Origin: Calditrichales bacterium | Lineage (GTDB): Bacteria; Calditrichota; Calditrichia; Calditrichales; J004 | Reading direction: 5' to 3' | Assembly: GCA_015493745.1 (NCBI GenBank) | Contig: WGCN01000056.1 | Span: 1-51,887 of the forward strand | DNA length: 51,887 bases | Shown here: positions 1-8,161 of the stretch, one piece after another | How the letters are laid out: every line of letters starts with the position of its first letter | Position numbering within the stretch: the stretch's first letter is position 1 | Position numbers and translations under genes: made by a program | Notes under the pieces: generated by a model | Told to the model about the DNA's origin: nothing | Databases searched by the model: none | The model's input: only the letters and a program-made list of their open reading frames with translations

Positions 1-651
1 CGTTTGTTTTTAAAAATCAACAGCCGGGTTTTTCCCGATAAGATGTCCTATAATGTGATCGGTGAACTAACCGGTTCCAAACATCCGCAAAAAATCATTG
101 CCGTGGGCGGTCATCTGGATGCCTGGGATGTGGGGCAGGGGGCTCATGATGACGGGGCGGGCATCGTGCACAGCATAATGGCCGTGGCTTTATTGAAACA
201 GGCCGGTTACCGGCCGGTAAACACCCTGCGGGTGGTTTGTTTTATGAATGAGGAAAATGGGCTGCGTGGCGGAAAGGAATATGCGGCGATTGCCGAAAAG
301 GAACACCAGCAGCATATCGTGGCCATAGAAACCGACGCCGGCGGTTTTACGCCGCGGGGATTTGGTATCAGCGGCTCCGGCAGCCAATTGCAGCGTATGA
401 AGGACTGGTTATCTTATTTCCCGGCCTTTACCATCCGTGAAATCCGCGATGGTGGCGGTGGCGCCGATATCGGGCCTTTGCATAAGGCCATGGGTACGCC
501 CGTGATCAGTCTGATTCCCGACTCCCAGCGTTATTTCGATTTTCATCATTCCCGGCGGGATGTGTTCGAAGCGGTAAACCGCCGGGAGCTGGAACTGGGA
601 ACCGCTTCCCTGAGTACATTGATCTACCTGATCGACAGCCAGGGATTTTAA
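1..651 (+). CDS. M28-family metallopeptidase, carboxypeptidase Q-like (C-terminal part)
   Basis: The gene enters from the left edge, so its N-terminus is missing; about 216 residues remain. The dinuclear zinc ligands of the M28 aminopeptidase/carboxypeptidase family are visible in order: GGHLDAWD, AHDDGAG, NEENGLRGG, ETDAGG and DFHHSRRD. The GGHLDAWDVGQGAHDDGAG and DFHHSRRD forms are those of the carboxypeptidase Q branch, which are normally secreted or periplasmic exopeptidases; the signal peptide would lie outside the window. It ends 7 bases before the stop codon of the leftward Trm112-like gene, so the two genes converge. The family is clear, but the exact peptide specificity cannot be read from the sequence. 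Confidence 0.9.
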   Translation, partial: RLFLKINSRVFPDKMSYNVIGELTGSKHPQKIIAVGGHLDAWDVGQGAHDDGAGIVHSIMAVALLKQAGYRPVNTLRVVCFMNEENGLRGGKEYAAIAEKEHQQHIVAIETDAGGFTPRGFGISGSGSQLQRMKDWLSYFPAFTIREIRDGGGGADIGPLHKAMGTPVISLIPDSQRYFDFHHSRRDVFEAVNRRELELGTASLSTLIYLIDSQGF

Positions 652-658
652 AGGGGTA

Positions 659-928
659 TTAAAGGCTTTGCCAGCCCTCTTCCAGATCGATCACTTTGTC
701 GATCAGCATGACGGGTATGCCGTCGAGGACAAGGTAGCACCGGCTGCCGTCCGCGGTGATGAGCGCTTCCTCAACGGGCGTGGCGATGGATGAGCCGTCG
801 CGGTAGTGCCTGTCACCGGATGTAATCCAGCGGTTCAGGGCCTGCAACTCATCACCGGTCATAGTTCTTACATCCTGCCGGGTTTCCGGGCAGCATAAAA
901 TGTTTAGCAATTCCTCGGCAAGGGCCAT
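659..928 (-). CDS. Trm112-like (UPF0434-type) small protein
   Basis: An 89-residue protein whose ends match the Trm112p-like fold: LLNILCCPET at the N-terminus and LVLDGIPVMLIDKVIDL at the C-terminus, separated by a longer helical middle. Trm112 proteins activate methyltransferases acting on tRNA, rRNA or release factors; many bacterial versions have an unknown partner. The usual CPxC zinc motif is incomplete here (CCPET lacks the second half), and I see no complete zinc site. Start ATG at 928 follows a GGAG on the minus strand. It converges on the peptidase gene and is divergent from the metal-binding protein at 1042. The family call is fairly secure; the partner is unknown. Confidence 0.8.
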   Translation of the reverse strand: MALAEELLNILCCPETRQDVRTMTGDELQALNRWITSGDRHYRDGSSIATPVEEALITADGSRCYLVLDGIPVMLIDKVIDLEEGWQSL

Positions 929-1041
929 GGGGTCTCCGTGGAAAGAGAATGAATAACTCAGGCCGGATTATTGGTGCCGGCAAAAAAACAAATCTATGAA
1001 CAAGCAGTAAGGCAAGCAATCTAAATTTTAAGGAGAATAAA

Positions 1042-1263
1042 ATGGCAGATATTCAGGAACTTACCGTAAAGATCAAGGGCATGATGTGTGGCGGATGTGA
1101 AAACACGGTTCAAAAGGCGGTAATGGAAGTGGAAGGGGTTCAATCGGTAAAGGCCTCGCACAAGGAGGGCACGGCTACCGTGGTTTATGATGCCGAGCAG
1201 ACCGATCCCATGTTTATCACCATGGCCATCAATGGCACCCATTATGAGGTAATCGAAGATTAG
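1042..1263 (+). CDS. Heavy-metal-associated (HMA) domain protein, CopZ-like
   Basis: A 73-residue single-domain protein with the ferredoxin-like HMA fold pattern. The metal site is the loop MMCGGC at residues 14-19, the MxCxxC motif that binds Cu(I) or a similar soft metal, followed by ENTVQKAVMEVEGVQSVKA, the usual first helix and second strand. Length and composition are those of a cytosolic copper chaperone or a mercuric-type metal-binding protein. A strong AAGGAG at 1030-1035 sits 6 bases before the ATG, and a textbook terminator follows at 1344-1376, so it appears to be transcribed alone. No P-type ATPase or copper regulator is adjacent, so the metal and the partner are not shown here. 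Confidence 0.9.
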   Translation: MADIQELTVKIKGMMCGGCENTVQKAVMEVEGVQSVKASHKEGTATVVYDAEQTDPMFITMAINGTHYEVIED

Positions 1264-1343
1264 CATGGCCCTTATAGCCGTTTCCGATGTTGTTTATGAA
1301 ACGCATTATCGATTACGAAAAAAGAGTTCCGTTTACTTTTAAT

Positions 1344-1376
1344 AAAACCTCCGGTGTCGCCACCGGAGGTTTTTTG
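1344..1376. terminator. Rho-independent terminator, probably bidirectional
   Basis: A perfect 13-bp stem (1344-1356 paired with 1361-1373) around the 4-base loop TCGC, with a T run on the right and an A run on the left. It lies between the converging ends of the HMA gene and the DUF3857 operon, and the runs on both sides would let it serve both directions. Confidence 0.9.
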
Positions 1377-1413
1377 TTTCGTGGGTGGAGGGTCCTGGCT
1401 GACGAAGCCGAGT

Positions 1414-3402
1414 TTATTGTCCGCCACGAATAAAGATGATATCCCGGATACTTTGTTTAACACCCATATTTTTCACTTTAATAAATTTGGAAATATCCTC
1501 CGGAGGGCCGCTGATACGGTTCAGCCGGCTGTAAAAACGGGTTTTCATCACTCCCTTTTCATAGGTAAAGCTGGCCTCGGCCCGGCCATAGGCGTTTTCA
1601 AAGGAAAAATCTTCCTGACGGGTATCGATAGACCACTCTTTCGGAAAGCGGATGGTAATTTCCTTGATGTGTTCCTCCCCAACAGGCACTTCAATTCTGT
1701 GCTGCCGTTTTTCCGGATCAAAGCTGACACGGTTAATATTTGTCGGGGAAAACAGTCCCGCCGTCTGAAAAATAACCTCGTCCGGCATGATGACTACCAG
1801 ATTGTCGATCGTATAATTTACGGTAAAGGTAAGCGGTTTATTATAATCCTTGTCATTCTTTATGGCAAAGCTGTCAATGGAAACTTCACCTTCTTCATAA
1901 TAGGGCAGTTCTTCCATAAACTCTTTTATGTCCTCCTTTTCCATATCTTCCAATTGGCTGCGTAAGATAAATGCCATCATGCCCCGGGTCATATGTTTTT
2001 CCTTTATGCGGATCAGTCCCTCTTCATCTATTTCCATATCCATATCGATCAGATAGCGGTTGTCATATTGCGCGGCGTCCGGTGTTTGCACAATTTGAAT
2101 GCGTTCATCCTCAGCGGAACCCAGTTCCCTGGGCAGTTTAAGAGCGGATTGACCCAGGAAATAGGGGGGAATGATACGGTAATCCAGGTATTTTTCATAG
2201 GGTAGAATTATGTAGGGGCGACTGTTCAGGGTTAGGGAAAGCGCTGCCGTCTCTACCTGATCCAAGGTGTAATAATCCGGGTCAAAATACCCTTTACGGG
2301 CGGAATGTATCAAAAGATAGTCCGCAGGTATGCCGGCTCTCTCCAGCATCACTCTTGCCATTCCGGTAATGATGTACGGGTCGCCTTTTTTGTATTTTAT
2401 AACATCGGAGAAGTCATCGATATCGCTGGAAATTGTCACATCGATGTTATGTTGGATATAGCGAATTATTTTATCCAGTTTCAATGCCGGATCGTCAATG
2501 CCTTTAGTCAGGCTGTCGGAAATGGTTTCAACACGGTTGCTGAACCAGGCTTTGTTATCCACGGCGTAATCATGAAACCGGGCGGTTACATCCTTCCATG
2601 ATTTATTGCCGTCGAAGGCAAAACCAGCCATCCGCATATTCTTTACCAGCCATTGAATATACATACCGTCGGATTTATAATAAGGGGAGTAGGGCTCATC
2701 CCGGTACGCGGGTATACGTCGCCCCTTAAAGGAATATATGATTTTCTGATTGTCCTCATCCACAGTGCGTATCATGGGCAGGGTGGAGTCGGGAGCGATC
2801 TTTTTAAATTGTACATCCCACCATTCGGGATAGGCGAACTTAAAGGAATAGTGTTCTATGGGTATGCTTCTTTGAATGTTAAAGGTCTGATCCGTCGGGG
2901 GGATGTTCCGGGGGACACTGTTCACCAGAATGTATAGTTCCTCCACCACCGAACCGCGCTCAATGCCGGGGTAGGCCAGGTTCCAACGAGTTTTACCGTT
3001 GGAATCGATGGTTTTTTTCAGATCAACCTTACTAAAGTTATGCACGGTACCGTTTGGCTCATATACATTGAGAACAACCTTGTACAAGGTGGCATCCGGA
3101 ATATTATTCAGACGGAAAACAGCAAAGTTCTCGGCGTTTGGGTTTAGAACCATATAACTTCTGAAATAGTTTATTTTGTAAACCCACTTGGAAGTGGGGT
3201 TACCCCAATGCTCAACGCCTACGGTTTTATAAAGATAAACTGCGTCATAATCTGTATCACGGTATTTACTTAAGATAAAGGTTTTGTAGGCCTTTTTAAA
3301 AGTGGGTCCCATATCCACTTTTAACAAAACCTGTTTACTAATTTTACAGGATGATACTAGAAGCAGGATGACCAACCCCATCCCTGTTAAACGATGTAGC
3401 AT
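1414..3402 (-). CDS. DUF3857/transglutaminase-like lipoprotein with lost catalytic residues
   Basis: A 662-residue protein with a lipoprotein signal (LLVSSC, Cys19), a DUF3857-type beta-rich N-terminal half and a transglutaminase-like region around residues 305-400. Where active relatives have GDCKD, this protein has GDPYI (Pro342); where they have DHV, it has DQV (Gln382); and no DP pair follows. The Cys-His-Asp triad is therefore absent and the domain is probably non-catalytic. ATG at 3402 is preferred over the GTG at 3408 because AAGGAG lies 5 bases upstream of the ATG and overlaps the GTG. It lies 51 bases downstream of the intact paralogue and is probably co-transcribed with it. It is likely anchored in the outer membrane or facing the periplasm. 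Confidence 0.85.
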   Translation of the reverse strand: MLHRLTGMGLVILLLVSSCKISKQVLLKVDMGPTFKKAYKTFILSKYRDTDYDAVYLYKTVGVEHWGNPTSKWVYKINYFRSYMVLNPNAENFAVFRLNNIPDATLYKVVLNVYEPNGTVHNFSKVDLKKTIDSNGKTRWNLAYPGIERGSVVEELYILVNSVPRNIPPTDQTFNIQRSIPIEHYSFKFAYPEWWDVQFKKIAPDSTLPMIRTVDEDNQKIIYSFKGRRIPAYRDEPYSPYYKSDGMYIQWLVKNMRMAGFAFDGNKSWKDVTARFHDYAVDNKAWFSNRVETISDSLTKGIDDPALKLDKIIRYIQHNIDVTISSDIDDFSDVIKYKKGDPYIITGMARVMLERAGIPADYLLIHSARKGYFDPDYYTLDQVETAALSLTLNSRPYIILPYEKYLDYRIIPPYFLGQSALKLPRELGSAEDERIQIVQTPDAAQYDNRYLIDMDMEIDEEGLIRIKEKHMTRGMMAFILRSQLEDMEKEDIKEFMEELPYYEEGEVSIDSFAIKNDKDYNKPLTFTVNYTIDNLVVIMPDEVIFQTAGLFSPTNINRVSFDPEKRQHRIEVPVGEEHIKEITIRFPKEWSIDTRQEDFSFENAYGRAEASFTYEKGVMKTRFYSRLNRISGPPEDISKFIKVKNMGVKQSIRDIIFIRGGQ

Positions 3403-3453
3403 TAACACTCCTTTATTTGGTTCGGACGTGGTGTTTTTTTTAGCGATGTTGAA

Positions 3454-5319
3454 CTATTTATCCGGATTGTTTTTTCGCAAGGTCAGAAGTTTCTTCCTGT
3501 ATTTTTTAAAGGTTTTAAAAAAATCTATAAATAACTTCTTTTCCTGACCACTAAACTCCTTTTGCAGCACTTTAAAGAGATAGTGTGCCTGCAGCAGACC
3601 ATTATTCTTTTTTACGATACGTGTTTCATAAGCCAGTGGCAGTCCGGGTACCCTTCGGGCAATAAGCGTATCGGCAAGGGTCAAATGATCCCCGCTAAAG
3701 TTAATTTTTATTTCGGAGAATATCAGTTTGTTAAAAAAAAGAGGAAGGGAGTCGTTATCCCTCTTATAAAGCGTCTTGTGGCCGTAGCGGAAAGGGCTTT
3801 GGGGAAGATAGCTTTTTGTGGAGGATGAGATGATAAAACGGGATAAGTCGGCCCGGCCTTTTAGAGTGACGATTATCGGATTTACAGCCACCATGTCCAG
3901 GTCACTGATAGATAGCTTATAGAGATGATCGTTGATGATACGGGTTAAGGCGTTTTTCCTTTTTAGGGAGGAGGTTTCATCATAAAGCCTGCGAATCAAT
4001 GGGAGATAGTCCTCACTCAGGGTAATGGTAACTTCGGCTTTTTTCAACGAATCCAAATTGGCGTTTATCACTAGTCGCAGTGTAGGTTCTTTTATGCTTA
4101 CCGGAATGGCAACAAAGCGTGGATTATCCGGATTAAGCACCAGAGCCTCTTTGCCCATCAAGCGTTCGCCAATGCGTCCAAAGCTTTGATACTTTTGTGT
4201 GGGATCAAAGAAAATTGTGGTATCTCCCTGATCCCAGGCGCAGATAACATGATCAAAGCGATCGATATAACTGCCTTCAAAACGGGGGCCGTCACTGCTG
4301 TTTATCAGAGCCATATAAACGGGTAAATTTTGATTGGCGGCCAAAGCCACGGACAGTGCGGATTTATCCTTGCAATCGCCGTATGAGTTTTTCAGAACGT
4401 ATTCCGGCTCAAGCGGGGTAATGGTATGGCCCTTGCGGGCATCTGCCAGATAGCGGATGCGTACCTTGGTAAAGTCATAGATATTGGCGATTTTTTGCAA
4501 GCTGTTTTTGGGCCGGAATAAGGAATCGGGAACCATGGTCAGGGCCACACTGTCAACCTCGGGGATCATGGGCGTCAGACCGCTATACCATTTAATAAAT
4601 TTCCGGGGCTCCAGCAGGTTGAGCAAAGAGTCCTTTTTATAAAAGAGAACTTGTACATACCCCAGAGAACCGTTAAAAGGATAATGATCAACAGGTTCGT
4701 GATATTCAAAGTCGGTGAATTTTAAAACAGTGCCCGTTTTCCCGTGACTTTCCCGAATCACGGGCTTTTTACCCGGGAAAAAAAAGTTAAAGGCAATCCG
4801 CATATCCGAAGGGTGGTTAAACTTTAACTCATACCGGGACACACTGTCTATATTAGGTATACTCTGTATGGGATAGTAGTTTAGTCCGTCATACTTTTCC
4901 GTATAGGTATAACGGATGTAATCGTTTTTTTTTAGACGGCTTCCGTAATTGATGGTGTGAGTTCGTGAATCGGAGATAAACACGTCACTGAAATCGGCAT
5001 AATGATAGTCTATAGCCGAATCGTATATTCTGCGTTTGTTGTGATACGCGTCTATATCTTCTACCTTTAAATAGCTGGGTTCATAAATATAAAAGACATT
5101 GTTGCTCAGGGCATTTTCGGTATTGAAATGTACCTTAATGCTATTTTTCGATTTCAGCCGAAAAGTATTATTTTCTTCTTCAATGGTTATCAGATGTGTT
5201 TCAGAATAGGTAAAGTCGGGTTTCTTTTGGCTGTGAACTGAAAGGGGCAGGAATAGCATTATGAGCAATAAAAATACCCGGCGCGTGGAAAATGAGGCGG
5301 AAAAAGCCAGAGCAGTCAT
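3454..5319 (-). CDS. DUF3857 and transglutaminase-domain secreted protein (intact triad)
   Basis: A 621-residue protein starting with a signal peptide (hydrophobic stretch about residues 15-30, ending SVHSQ), so exported. Residues about 40-230 form the DUF3857 beta-domain; residues about 270-375 are the transglutaminase-like domain with an intact triad: Cys316 in YGDCKDKS, His357 in FDHVICAW and Asp372 in FFDPTQ. A beta-rich C-terminal region follows and ends in a very basic tail (KKYRKKLLTLRKNNPDK). Proteins of this kind are common in Bacteroidota and relatives; their substrates are mostly unknown, and hydrolysis or crosslinking of peptides are both possible. It is the first gene of a two-gene leftward operon with an inactive-looking paralogue. 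Confidence 0.88.
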   Translation of the reverse strand: MTALAFSASFSTRRVFLLLIMLFLPLSVHSQKKPDFTYSETHLITIEEENNTFRLKSKNSIKVHFNTENALSNNVFYIYEPSYLKVEDIDAYHNKRRIYDSAIDYHYADFSDVFISDSRTHTINYGSRLKKNDYIRYTYTEKYDGLNYYPIQSIPNIDSVSRYELKFNHPSDMRIAFNFFFPGKKPVIRESHGKTGTVLKFTDFEYHEPVDHYPFNGSLGYVQVLFYKKDSLLNLLEPRKFIKWYSGLTPMIPEVDSVALTMVPDSLFRPKNSLQKIANIYDFTKVRIRYLADARKGHTITPLEPEYVLKNSYGDCKDKSALSVALAANQNLPVYMALINSSDGPRFEGSYIDRFDHVICAWDQGDTTIFFDPTQKYQSFGRIGERLMGKEALVLNPDNPRFVAIPVSIKEPTLRLVINANLDSLKKAEVTITLSEDYLPLIRRLYDETSSLKRKNALTRIINDHLYKLSISDLDMVAVNPIIVTLKGRADLSRFIISSSTKSYLPQSPFRYGHKTLYKRDNDSLPLFFNKLIFSEIKINFSGDHLTLADTLIARRVPGLPLAYETRIVKKNNGLLQAHYLFKVLQKEFSGQEKKLFIDFFKTFKKYRKKLLTLRKNNPDK

Positions 5320-5683
5320 AATAATTAAATCCTATGATATTTAAAAATATTGACTTAATATATGTTTAAAAGGAGAGTTTCTTCTGCCGGGAGAGCATAC
5401 GAAGTCATCGTTTTATTTAACTGTTTTGAGCCATGGTTGCTCCCGAACCGATATGGCTTTATGCGATGACAAGCTATTGTAATTTACGTTAATTTTTTAT
5501 TAATGCAACCATGTCTTTCATCATATTCTTCATAGAGATAAGCCGTTATAGGCTTTATATCGGTAAATAATCTGTAAGACAGGGAAACGACCCGTTCGTG
5601 TAAACTCTTATTTTTATTGCGCTAATGTTTAACTTTCAGCTAATATTTTGTAATTTCCGTGTCTTACAAAAAATGAGGTGATC
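5320..5683. other. Gene-free divergent spacer with nested inverted repeats
   Basis: No credible gene is seen on either strand. Three nested inverted repeats could fold as one long hairpin: 5404-5410 with 5464-5470, 5429-5434 with 5453-5458, and 5435-5438 with 5446-5449. A second small hairpin lies at 5540-5555. A weak sigma-70-like promoter for the folate gene may be TTGCGC (5617-5622), 18 bases, TAATAT (5641-5646). No tRNA or known riboswitch core was recognised. Confidence 0.4.
5675..5683 (+). promoter_or_regulatory. Extended Shine-Dalgarno sequence setting the start of the folate gene
   Basis: GAGGTGATC directly abuts the ATG at 5684. All nine bases complement the conserved 3' end of 16S rRNA (GATCACCTC), and the GAGG core is 5 bases from the ATG. 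This favours ATG 5684 over the in-frame GTG at 5678, which lies inside the site. Confidence 0.7.
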
Positions 5684-7516
5684 ATGGCTGAAAAAATTAT
5701 CGAATGCGTACCCAATTTTTCCGAAGGCAGAGACCTGAATAAGATAAAGCAAATAACGGATGTTATTGAAAATGTGGAAGGGATTCGTTTGCTGGACGTG
5801 GACCCGGGCGCGGAAATGAACCGTACGGTGGTTACCTTTATCGGGGATCCGGCAGCGGTAAAGGAGGCGGCCTTCCGCGCCATAAAAAAAGCATCGGAAG
5901 TGATCGATATGCGGCAGCACAGCGGGTCGCATCCACGCATGGGCGCCACGGACGTTTGTCCCTTTATCCCGGTAAATGGTGTCACGGTGGAAGAGTGTAT
6001 CGCCCTTTCCAAAGAGGTGGCGCAACGGGTCGGGAACGAACTGGGCATTCCCGTCTATCTCTATGAAAAATCGGCCCAAAAACCGGAGAGGGAAAATCTG
6101 GCTGTTGTTCGCGCCGGGGAATATGAGGCACTGGAAGAGAAGCTTAAAAAGGAAGAATGGAAGCCCGATTTCGGCCCGGCGGAGTTCAACGCCCAGGCCG
6201 GAGCCACGGTGATGGGGGTACGCGAATTCCTGATCGCCTACAACATCAGTCTGAACAGCAGGGAAAAACTGCATGCCACCGATATTGCCTTTGAACTGCG
6301 TGAAAAAGGTCGTTCCGCAAGGAAGGGCGCGGATCAACCCTATTATTATAAAAAAAGAACCATTCTGAAATACAGGGCAGGAGATTATCCCTGCGGAAAT
6401 TGTGACTTTAGCGGTAAAACCATGACAGAGACCATCGACCATTGCCGGGAGAAGCATGATTATGACCTGCAGGCCCTGTTGCGTCTGAATGGCATCGATC
6501 CCGAAAAGCCGGAAGGTAAGTCGGTGAAGAAGCCGGGTCTGTTTAAAAACTGCAAGGCCATCGGCTGGTTTGTGCCGGAGTTCGACCGGGTTCAGATATC
6601 CATAAATCTCACCAACTATAAAGTGACCTCCATGCACCATGTGCTGGATGCTACCCGCAAGCTGGCGGCGGAGCGCGGCCTGGTGGTTACCGGCAGTGAG
6701 ATCGTCGGACTGGTGCCCTATGACGCCCTGCTGGAGTCCGGCTATCATTATCTGAAGAGGCAGGGGCGATCCCGGGGCATTCCCTACCGGGATGTGCTGA
6801 ATACGGCCGTGCAATCTCTGGTACTCAGTGATGTGAGCGAATTTAACATCGATGAGCGGGTGTTGGGTCTGCCCTCCATAAAGAAGGGGGATCTGATCCA
6901 TCTGCGTGTGCATGAGTTTGTGGATGAGGTTTCGCGGGAGTCTCCCGCACCCGGCGGCGGATCGGTAGCCGCCCTGGCCGGGGCTATCGGCGCGGCGCTC
7001 TCCTCCATGGTCAGCAATCTGACCGCCAACCGCCGGGGCAGCGAAGAGGTGGATGACATTCTCAATGAAACGGCGGAAGTATGTCAGGAAATTCAGCAAA
7101 AACTGGTACGGGCCGTCGATGATGACACCAACGCCTTTAATGCCTACATGGATGCCCGGCGTTTACCGGCGACCACAGCCGCTGAAAAAGCCGCCCGGGA
7201 AGCCGCCATGCTGGAAGGTTTGAAAAGCGCGGTAAATGTGCCCATGGAAACCGCCCGCCAGAGTTTCCGCGCCATAAAGCTTGCCGCCACCGTGGCCCGG
7301 TACGGCAACCCCGCTTCCATAACCGATGTGGGGGTGGGGGCACAAATGGCCTATGCCGGCGTTAAAGGCGGTATTTACAATGTACTGATCAACCTGAAGG
7401 ATATCGATGATGCGGATTTTGTGGCGGAAATGCGCAAGCGTTGCCAGGCGCTGGATAAGGAAGCCCGGGAGAGTCTGGACGAAGTGTTGAAAACCGTTGA
7501 ATCAAAATTGTCCTGA
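5684..7516 (+). CDS. ftcD: Bifunctional glutamate formiminotransferase / formimidoyl-THF cyclodeaminase
   Basis: A 610-residue fusion. Residues 1-395 are glutamate formiminotransferase (opening with IIECVPNFSEGRD; active-site segment HSGSHPRMGATDVCPF with His83), which moves the formimino group of formiminoglutamate to tetrahydrofolate at the end of histidine breakdown. Residues about 405-610 are the cyclodeaminase (EFVDEVSRESPAPGGGSVAA), which closes the product to methenyl-THF with loss of ammonia. An insertion at about residues 215-290 contains C237-x2-C240-x12-H253-x4-H258, the spacing of a classical C2H2 zinc finger, just before the conserved CKAIGWFV segment. Other relatives in the Bacteroidota group also have insertions here, but I do not recall a zinc finger. 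No other hut genes are adjacent. Confidence 0.93.
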   Translation: MAEKIIECVPNFSEGRDLNKIKQITDVIENVEGIRLLDVDPGAEMNRTVVTFIGDPAAVKEAAFRAIKKASEVIDMRQHSGSHPRMGATDVCPFIPVNGVTVEECIALSKEVAQRVGNELGIPVYLYEKSAQKPERENLAVVRAGEYEALEEKLKKEEWKPDFGPAEFNAQAGATVMGVREFLIAYNISLNSREKLHATDIAFELREKGRSARKGADQPYYYKKRTILKYRAGDYPCGNCDFSGKTMTETIDHCREKHDYDLQALLRLNGIDPEKPEGKSVKKPGLFKNCKAIGWFVPEFDRVQISINLTNYKVTSMHHVLDATRKLAAERGLVVTGSEIVGLVPYDALLESGYHYLKRQGRSRGIPYRDVLNTAVQSLVLSDVSEFNIDERVLGLPSIKKGDLIHLRVHEFVDEVSRESPAPGGGSVAALAGAIGAALSSMVSNLTANRRGSEEVDDILNETAEVCQEIQQKLVRAVDDDTNAFNAYMDARRLPATTAAEKAAREAAMLEGLKSAVNVPMETARQSFRAIKLAATVARYGNPASITDVGVGAQMAYAGVKGGIYNVLINLKDIDDADFVAEMRKRCQALDKEARESLDEVLKTVESKLS

Positions 7517-7573
7517 ACGGGTTAACGGGTAAAAACATATTGACGCAAAAGTCATTAAAAAAAAAGAGAGAAA

Positions 7574-8161
7574 ATGAGCATAGAAAATCTTGTACGCCAA
7601 AAGGAAGAAATGCGCGACAACCAGGGCTATATACAATTTAGTCCCGATGAACTGAACGCGCTCAGCCTGACACAGGTAGAAAAGCTGGTAGAACACTGGC
7701 ACGGCCACACCATGATGCGCCTGCCCGAGGAAGAGATCGCCTTTTTTGAGTGGCTGAAAAAAGAAGACCCCGATGTTTGGGATGATTTGTGGGGTGACGG
7801 GGAAGACAGTTATATGGTGAGCATTGATCTGTTACCGCAATTTTTAAAAGAAAAAAATAACTTTCCCATCTGCGATCTGCGGGAAACGGACAATTATTAT
7901 TTTACCCATGAGCATATCAAAAACAAGGGCCGGGAAGAGATGCCGGCTATTATTGAAAAAACCGATAAGCAGACACCGTTAAATCTGGATGAACTGCTTT
8001 TATTCGAATTACATATCGCTCCGATAGATATTTGGCATTTTTCCTATCGCTATGAGGCGCCGTTGAAAACGGTAAAGGCCATGATAGACGATATGGTTTA
8101 TAAGGGCTGGATCGTGCATCTGACGGATCGGGAAGATTTGGTGCGCTATATCGATGTCTGA
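7574..8161 (+). CDS. Conserved-looking hypothetical protein
   Basis: A 195-residue soluble, acidic protein that I do not recognise. It has no signal peptide or membrane segment. The middle is rich in Trp and acidic residues (EWLKKEDPDVWDDLWGDGEDSY), and the C-terminal 60 residues (APIDIWHFSYRYEAPLKTVKAMIDDMVYKGWIV) read like a winged-helix half, with a recognition-type helix and a short beta hairpin; a DNA-binding or docking role would be a guess. A GAGAG-type ribosome site precedes ATG 7574. Its last 8 bases overlap the start of the VanZ-like gene (ATGTCTGA), so the two are translationally coupled. It could be an accessory protein of that membrane protein. Confidence 0.75.
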   Translation: MSIENLVRQKEEMRDNQGYIQFSPDELNALSLTQVEKLVEHWHGHTMMRLPEEEIAFFEWLKKEDPDVWDDLWGDGEDSYMVSIDLLPQFLKEKNNFPICDLRETDNYYFTHEHIKNKGREEMPAIIEKTDKQTPLNLDELLLFELHIAPIDIWHFSYRYEAPLKTVKAMIDDMVYKGWIVHLTDREDLVRYIDV

